Assembly: GCA_003819975.1 (NCBI GenBank)
Contig: RPPU01000144.1
Location: forward strand, 1-9,036
Direction: 5' to 3'
Source of the DNA: Desulfobacteraceae bacterium
GTDB lineage: Bacteria; Desulfobacterota; DSM-4660; Desulfatiglandales; HGW-15
Length of the DNA stretch: 9,036 bases
Shown in pieces: positions 6,014 through 9,036 of the stretch (positions are counted from its first letter, which is position 1; the number at the start of each line of letters is the position of its first letter). The translations under genes were made by a program, and so were the position numbers. The notes under the pieces are model-generated. The model saw only the letters and a program-made list of their open reading frames with translations, searched no databases and was not told the origin of the DNA.

Positions 6014-6493
6014 TCATCTCGTGCGCTCTCCACTCTCCCGCGCCAGGGTCAATTCTCCGCCGGCCACTGTTTTTTCCCCCACCCGGGCAAGGACCTCGAA
6101 AAGAAACAGACCGGCAAAACTTTTTTTCAACCGTGATTCCAAAACCAAAATATCGCCGGCTTGGGCTGAAGCCGTGAATTTGACCTGAACTTTGCCCAAA
6201 AAAAGAGAACCATTTTGCGGAGTTTCCCGGCCCTGCTCCCGCCAAGTCAAACCCAACAACAATCCGCTGGTTTGGGCCAACGCCTCGATGGTCAGAACGC
6301 CCGGCATGACCGGTCGATCCGGAAAATGACCTCTGAAAAAAGGCAATTCCGGCGCCAGAAAAAACTCGGCTGAAATGGTTTCCGGAGCGGAAAAAGAATT
6401 GATTTTATCGACAAAAAGGAAAGGATCACGGTGGGGCAGAATCGATTCGATCAGAGAACGATCAGGCAAATAAGGGTTCGGTATAGGCGCCAT
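6014..6493 (-). CDS. FabZ-like (3R)-hydroxyacyl-ACP dehydratase
   Basis: From the ATG at 6493 the protein has 159 residues and a hot-dog fold of about the usual FabZ length (140-160). Family motifs are intact: LPHRDPFLFVDKI (19-31), then GHFPDRPVMPGVLTIEALAQ (55-74), with catalytic His56 and Glu70. FabZ enzymes dehydrate 3-hydroxyacyl-ACP to trans-2-enoyl-ACP in fatty-acid synthesis. This start is chosen over a longer frame (to 6538) because GGGAG lies 6 nt upstream and the extra residues are unlike the family. It overlaps the FabD-like gene by 32 nt, implying translational coupling. It is the last gene of the minus-strand set. It could be the housekeeping FabZ, but lying beside an LpxL homologue rather than lpxA/lpxD it may serve a dedicated acyl pathway. 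Confidence 0.88.
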   Translation of the reverse strand: MAPIPNPYLPDRSLIESILPHRDPFLFVDKINSFSAPETISAEFFLAPELPFFRGHFPDRPVMPGVLTIEALAQTSGLLLGLTWREQGRETPQNGSLFLGKVQVKFTASAQAGDILVLESRLKKSFAGLFLFEVLARVGEKTVAGGELTLARESGERTR

Positions 6494-7469
6494 AGATCTC
6501 TCCCTCAACCCTCTTGCTTTGAATCCGGGCCACGGCATTCAAAAAGCCTTGGCAGTCCGATGTAGGAATGACTTCCGCTCCCCGATCGATCCAGCGGATG
6601 GCGCGCGAGAGCACCAGACCGGGCCCCACTTCGACAATCAGACCGGGCTGCAGTTTACGGACCAGATCGACCCAGAAAACCGGGCGACTGAGTTGAACGG
6701 CTATGATCTCCTTAAATTCGTTTTGGTTTCGGACCGGCGCCAGATTCAAATAGGAAAAAAGCGGCAATTCCGGATCGCGCAAAACCGTATCCTGCAGTTC
6801 CGCTTGCAATTGTCGGGAGCAAGGTTCCAAACGACTGGAATGATAGGGGACGGCGGCGCAGATAAGATAGGCATCCAGCGCGCCTTGCTCTTTAGCCGCT
6901 TGCAACGCTTGCAGGACCGCAGAACGGGGCCCGGAAACGATCATTTGGCTGGGTGTATTGAAAATGCCGATTTCCAATGAATCGATTCGATTGCAAATAA
7001 CTTGGACTTTATCACGGGACAAGCCAAAAATAGTGCCCATGGTCCCTTCCAGTTTGCGTTCTTCAGCCAGAAGAATTTCTCCGGCACGACGGACAATATC
7101 CAAACCCTGCTCGAAATCATAACAACCGGCCGCATAACCGGCCGCATAAAATCCGGAACTGTACCCGCTGGTGGCGGAAGGAAAAATTTGCTGCCCTGCC
7201 AAAAGATCGGTCAAAATACAACTCACCACATAGACCGCCAATTGTGAGGTCAGATCTCGATTGAGTTCCGCCGGCGGACCCTCAAAACAGAGCTTACTGA
7301 GCGAATACCCTAAAAAACGATCGGCTTGGGCAAACCGCCGGCGGGCTTCTCCGAATCGCTCATATAAATCCAGCCCCATGCCGACCTGCTGCGCACCCTG
7401 ACCCGGATATAAAAAAATCAGGGGTTCAGGATAGATCTTCCAAGTCTCTTTTTTGAGTTCGGCTTTCAA
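6462..7469 (-). CDS. FabD-like acyl-carrier-protein acyltransferase with altered substrate-binding residues
   Basis: 335 residues from a TTG start. FabD (malonyl-CoA:ACP transacylase) family features: YPGQGAQQVGMG (21-32), a nucleophile motif SGYSSGFYAAGYAAG with Ser104, catalytic His210 in VPYHSS, Gln259 in VQLSRPVFW, and EVGPGLVLSRAI near the end. Two differences matter. The usual GHSxG is GYSSG (Tyr103). A gap-free alignment from the serine puts Ala129 where E. coli FabD has Arg117, which binds the malonyl carboxylate; the neighbours 127 and 128 are Arg. The reaction is therefore probably acyl transfer to a carrier protein, with the donor uncertain. The TTG start is supported by AGGGAG 5 nt upstream, and no other start lies ahead of the GQGAQ motif. 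A TTGACA promoter precedes it; the FabZ-like gene overlaps its end. Confidence 0.85.
   Translation of the reverse strand: MKAELKKETWKIYPEPLIFLYPGQGAQQVGMGLDLYERFGEARRRFAQADRFLGYSLSKLCFEGPPAELNRDLTSQLAVYVVSCILTDLLAGQQIFPSATSGYSSGFYAAGYAAGCYDFEQGLDIVRRAGEILLAEERKLEGTMGTIFGLSRDKVQVICNRIDSLEIGIFNTPSQMIVSGPRSAVLQALQAAKEQGALDAYLICAAVPYHSSRLEPCSRQLQAELQDTVLRDPELPLFSYLNLAPVRNQNEFKEIIAVQLSRPVFWVDLVRKLQPGLIVEVGPGLVLSRAIRWIDRGAEVIPTSDCQGFLNAVARIQSKRVEGEIYGAYTEPLFA
6500..6506 (-). promoter_or_regulatory. Ribosome binding site deciding the FabZ-like start
   Basis: On the minus strand GAGGGAG ends 6 nt before the ATG at 6493, inside the 3' end of the FabD-like gene. The longer frame start at 6538 has no comparable site. 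Confidence 0.7.
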
Positions 7470-7474
7470 AAAAA

Positions 7475-7480
7475 CTCCCT
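7475..7480 (-). promoter_or_regulatory. Ribosome binding site of the FabD-like gene (TTG start)
   Basis: AGGGAG lies 5 nt before TTG at 7469 on the minus strand. It supports an unusual start codon, since no ATG or GTG precedes the first family motif. Confidence 0.65.
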
Positions 7481-7496
7481 AAAAATAATTAGCGTT

Positions 7497-7525
7497 TTTT
7501 TAGCAGGATTCAGCTGTTCTGTCAA
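7497..7525 (-). promoter_or_regulatory. Candidate sigma-70 promoter of the FabD-like/FabZ-like pair
   Basis: On the minus strand TTGACA (7525-7520) is followed after 17 nt by TAAAAA (7502-7497), a 4/6 match to the -10 box. Initiation near 7490 would leave a leader of about 20 nt. It lies in the 179-bp gap after the LpxL-like gene, so the pair may be expressed apart from that gene. Confidence 0.5.
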
Positions 7526-7648
7526 CGGCAAACCAGGCGCGGTCAAGGGGTTGCTTGCAAATGGAATGAGGCTCAAACCAAATGGTTCTTGCTCGGCTAT
7601 ATATGGTTTGTAACCTTCCCCTAAATGTAAATAATCCGTTCTTCTGTT

Positions 7649-8569
7649 CTATTCCGGATTGAAATTGTTTTCGTTTGCCCGAAACCGCTCCCAATAATCG
7701 TAAAAATGATACCATTGATCCGGATATTGGGATATGGCCTTTTCAAAAACCCGGGCCAATTCCTGGGTCTTCTGAACGAGCAATTCAGCGGTTTCCACAC
7801 CCGGCTGCCGCCTGACCCAGATCGGCTCTTCCGCATGGGTCGCATAACGCCCGTTTCCCCGCAAAATTGTATAGGCCGGTATCAAAGGCGCGCCGCTGGC
7901 CAAGGCCAATGCAGCGGCGCCGACCGGGAAAAAAACCTCTTGGCCGAAAAAAGTCACCTTCGCTTTTTTACCGCCTTCCCAGCGATCTCCCAGCAAGGCT
8001 ACAAAAGCATTTTCTTTTAAAAGGCGCACCACCTTCAAAACCGTCTCAAAACGTTCAGGATCGATATGAATGGATTGCACGCCCATGCCGGCCCGGGATT
8101 GATCGCGGAAATCCTGCACTTTTTTCTCAGGGTCACGCAAGGTGATGGCGTAAAGCGGAATTTTGCGCATGGTTAAAAGCACGCTGCCCAGCTCCCAGTG
8201 ACCCAGATGCGGCGTGATTAAAATAGCCCCTTGCCCCGATTGCATGGCGTTCTGCAGGTGCGCCAATCCGTATAATTCCGGAATCAAATGCCGGGCGCCC
8301 CCTTTTAAAAGCCGGTACATCTGCATATAATCGCATAAATAAAGCCCGTATTTCAGCAGCATTTGCCGGCTGGTTTTTTTGACCACCGGGTCCTGGGCCG
8401 GCTTACCTAAAACAATTGCCAGATTTTTTTGCCACACTTGCCTTTTTTCCCGCCAGAGCCGGAATACAACATAACTCGCCAACCGATTGTGCAAAAGCAA
8501 AATGGGTCGGGGCCAGATGCGCGAGAAAAAATAGATCGGGATTAAGAATGCTTGACGCGGCCAGAGCAT
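7649..8569 (-). CDS. LpxL/HtrB-like lysophospholipid acyltransferase (lipid A late acylation type)
   Basis: 306 residues, typical of the LpxL/LpxM family. The N-terminus has a hydrophobic segment (about 7-27) that would anchor it in the inner membrane. The catalytic HX4E motif is HLGHWE (His121, Glu126), preceded by GAILITP. Later conserved parts are LLGDRWEGG (with Asp195-Arg196), FFGQEVFFPVGAAALALASG and the C-terminal QWYHFYDYW. Members transfer an acyl chain from acyl-ACP to the lipid A disaccharide as a secondary acyl group; other LPLAT members acylate different glycolipids, so the acceptor is not certain. The ATG has AAGGAA 5 nt upstream. The FabD-like gene follows 179 nt downstream on the same strand, and acyl-ACP is the logical shared intermediate. 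A repeat element begins 26 nt upstream of the start. Confidence 0.9.
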   Translation of the reverse strand: MLWPRQAFLIPIYFFSRIWPRPILLLHNRLASYVVFRLWREKRQVWQKNLAIVLGKPAQDPVVKKTSRQMLLKYGLYLCDYMQMYRLLKGGARHLIPELYGLAHLQNAMQSGQGAILITPHLGHWELGSVLLTMRKIPLYAITLRDPEKKVQDFRDQSRAGMGVQSIHIDPERFETVLKVVRLLKENAFVALLGDRWEGGKKAKVTFFGQEVFFPVGAAALALASGAPLIPAYTILRGNGRYATHAEEPIWVRRQPGVETAELLVQKTQELARVFEKAISQYPDQWYHFYDYWERFRANENNFNPE

Positions 8570-8574
8570 AAAGA

Positions 8575-8580
8575 TTCCTT
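8575..8580 (-). promoter_or_regulatory. Ribosome binding site of the LpxL-like gene
   Basis: AAGGAA on the minus strand lies 5 nt before the ATG at 8569 and supports that start. Confidence 0.65.
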
Positions 8581-8595
8581 GTGATATCTATCGTA

Positions 8596-8697
8596 ACGGG
8601 ATCTCTAAAAATTCGTCTTTAGAGGAGTTGACTGTTCATATTTGGCCTATTTTTAAGGATCTCGCAGCCGATAAAGTGAATTTTTAGAGATCCCCGT
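8596..8697. repeat. 102-bp element bounded by about 19-bp inverted repeats
   Basis: The left arm ACGGGATCTCTAAAAATTC (8596-8614) and right arm GAATTTTTAGAGATCCCCGT (8678-8697) are inverted copies differing by one extra C. The left arm also folds locally, CTCTAAA / TTTAGAG (8604-8625). It looks like a MITE or palindromic repeat. No clear target-site duplication flanks it, and no transposase fragment is inside. Confidence 0.65.
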
Positions 8698-8751
8698 AAA
8701 CAAAATTGTAAAATCCTACTATAAATGATCTCGATAGGCAATCGTTTATAG

Positions 8752-8783
8752 GTGTGAACGTGTGAATGTGTGAACGTGTGAAT
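8752..8783 (+). repeat. Four 8-bp tandem units (GTGTGAAY)
   Basis: GTGTGAAC, GTGTGAAT, GTGTGAAC, GTGTGAAT: equally two exact 16-bp copies. The GTGAA core is shared with the heptamers at 5792-5833, but the period is 8 rather than 7. Confidence 0.85.
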
Positions 8784-8823
8784 GCAGGGGCGCACGCTCA
8801 GCTATAGAGATCGGTCAAGTCCT

Positions 8824-9036
8824 GATTTAAAGTTGTCAGTTTTTTAATGTCATTTTCCATTTGATTAACCTTCTAAAGAATTCTATCCCGTGGTCTATGA
8901 TCCTTTTACGCCGCCATGTGATGAACTTGATCCGGTGTATTCAATTGTAATGAACAATGTGGCCGCATGGTATTGTATAACATAACGGATTGGGGTACGG
9001 ATTCATGCGCTTGCTTCGGATTCCGAAATTCGTTTC
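8824..9036 (-). mobile_element. End of an IS3-family insertion sequence, continuing past the window
   Basis: The transposase 3' end lies at 8906, and IS3-family elements usually end within about 100 bp of that stop. A plausible terminus is the TGATTTAAAGTTGTCAG stretch beginning at 8824, since many IS3-family ends start with TG. The opposite end is outside the window, so the inverted repeat and target duplication cannot be checked and the left boundary is approximate. Confidence 0.4.
8906..9036 (-). CDS. IS3-family transposase (OrfB, rve integrase domain), C-terminal fragment in window
   Basis: On the minus strand a frame open from the window edge to the TAA at 8906-8908 reads FRNPKQAHESVPQSVMLYNT, then MRPHCSLQLNTPDQVHHMAA. 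The YNTxRPHxxLxxxTPxxVH pattern is the characteristic C-terminus of IS3-type OrfB, the DDE recombinase that cuts and joins the IS ends. The catalytic Asp/Asp/Glu residues would lie outside the window. It ends at the normal place for the family and shows no frameshift in its 43 visible codons, so the element may be intact. Confidence 0.85.
   Translation of the reverse strand, partial: NEFRNPKQAHESVPQSVMLYNTMRPHCSLQLNTPDQVHHMAA

Larger units (their letters stand above)
8570..8905. other. 336-bp repeat-rich non-coding region between the LpxL-like gene and the transposase
   Basis: No gene is seen. Going right it holds the LpxL-like RBS, an inverted-repeat element (8596-8697), a hairpin CTATAAATGAT / ATCGTTTATAG (8719-8729 and 8741-8751; one G-U pair), four 8-bp repeats (8752-8783), and the probable end of an IS3-family element. 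No convincing promoter for the LpxL-like gene was found. Confidence 0.7.

Noticed and set aside
6519..6980. Plus-strand frame of 153 codons inside the FabD-like gene
   Set aside because: It is antisense to conserved FabD motifs, with no RBS and no recognisable domain.
7577..7611. Imperfect inverted repeat AAACCAAAT / ATATGGTTT between the LpxL-like and FabD-like genes
   Set aside because: Short arms with a mismatch and no T-tract; too weak to call a terminator.
1..9036. tRNA or rRNA genes
   Set aside because: No cloverleaf or rRNA-like stretch was recognised by reading either strand; a covariance search was not possible.

Overview
The window comes from a Gram-negative bacterium of moderate GC content. 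A heptosyltransferase-type glycosyltransferase and an LpxL-type acyltransferase imply lipopolysaccharide in an outer membrane. The lineage cannot be fixed from this sequence. An HD-GYP protein, a short chemoreceptor, a possible sigma-54 promoter and many small palindromic repeats would fit Desulfobacterota-like bacteria or Omnitrophota, but that is only a guess.

Layout. Positions 1-1065 hold the 3' part of a GAF + HD-GYP cyclic-di-GMP phosphodiesterase (+). Positions 1066-1613 are non-coding and start with a chain of about nine hairpins. They are followed by a short two-helix chemoreceptor (1614-2480, +) and a DHA2-type MFS exporter (2689-4086, +). A strong hairpin and a near-consensus sigma-70 promoter separate these from a two-gene unit: a pentapeptide-repeat protein (4237-4707, +) and a family-9 glycosyltransferase (4761-5831, +). 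That unit converges on a minus-strand set, read from high to low coordinates: LpxL/HtrB-like acyltransferase (8569-7649), FabD-like acyltransferase (7469-6462) and FabZ-like dehydratase (6493-6014). At the right edge, on the minus strand, is the C-terminus of an IS3-family transposase that is too short to be listed by ORF length (9036-8906).

How the genes fit together. The glycosyltransferase and the LpxL-like protein both point to LPS or lipid A assembly. FabD-like and FabZ-like genes beside an LpxL homologue suggest that a particular acyl chain is made or moved for an envelope lipid; this is inference. The FabD-like protein keeps the Ser/His/Gln active-site residues but has GYSSG for GHSxG, and Ala where E. 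coli FabD has its malonyl-binding Arg117, so malonyl-CoA may not be its substrate. The HD-GYP protein and the chemoreceptor are signalling genes with no partner genes in view.

Repeats are the most unusual part of the window. (a) A hairpin plus a shared 19-nt tail follows two genes, in opposite orientations. (b) A nested palindromic element lies at 1343-1421. (c) 7-bp tandem repeats (YGTGAAA) run into the 3' end of the glycosyltransferase gene and recur inverted across the convergent junction; a related 8-bp version lies at 8752-8783. (d) A 102-bp element with about 19-bp inverted ends lies just upstream of the LpxL-like gene. No complete new defence or mobile system is visible.
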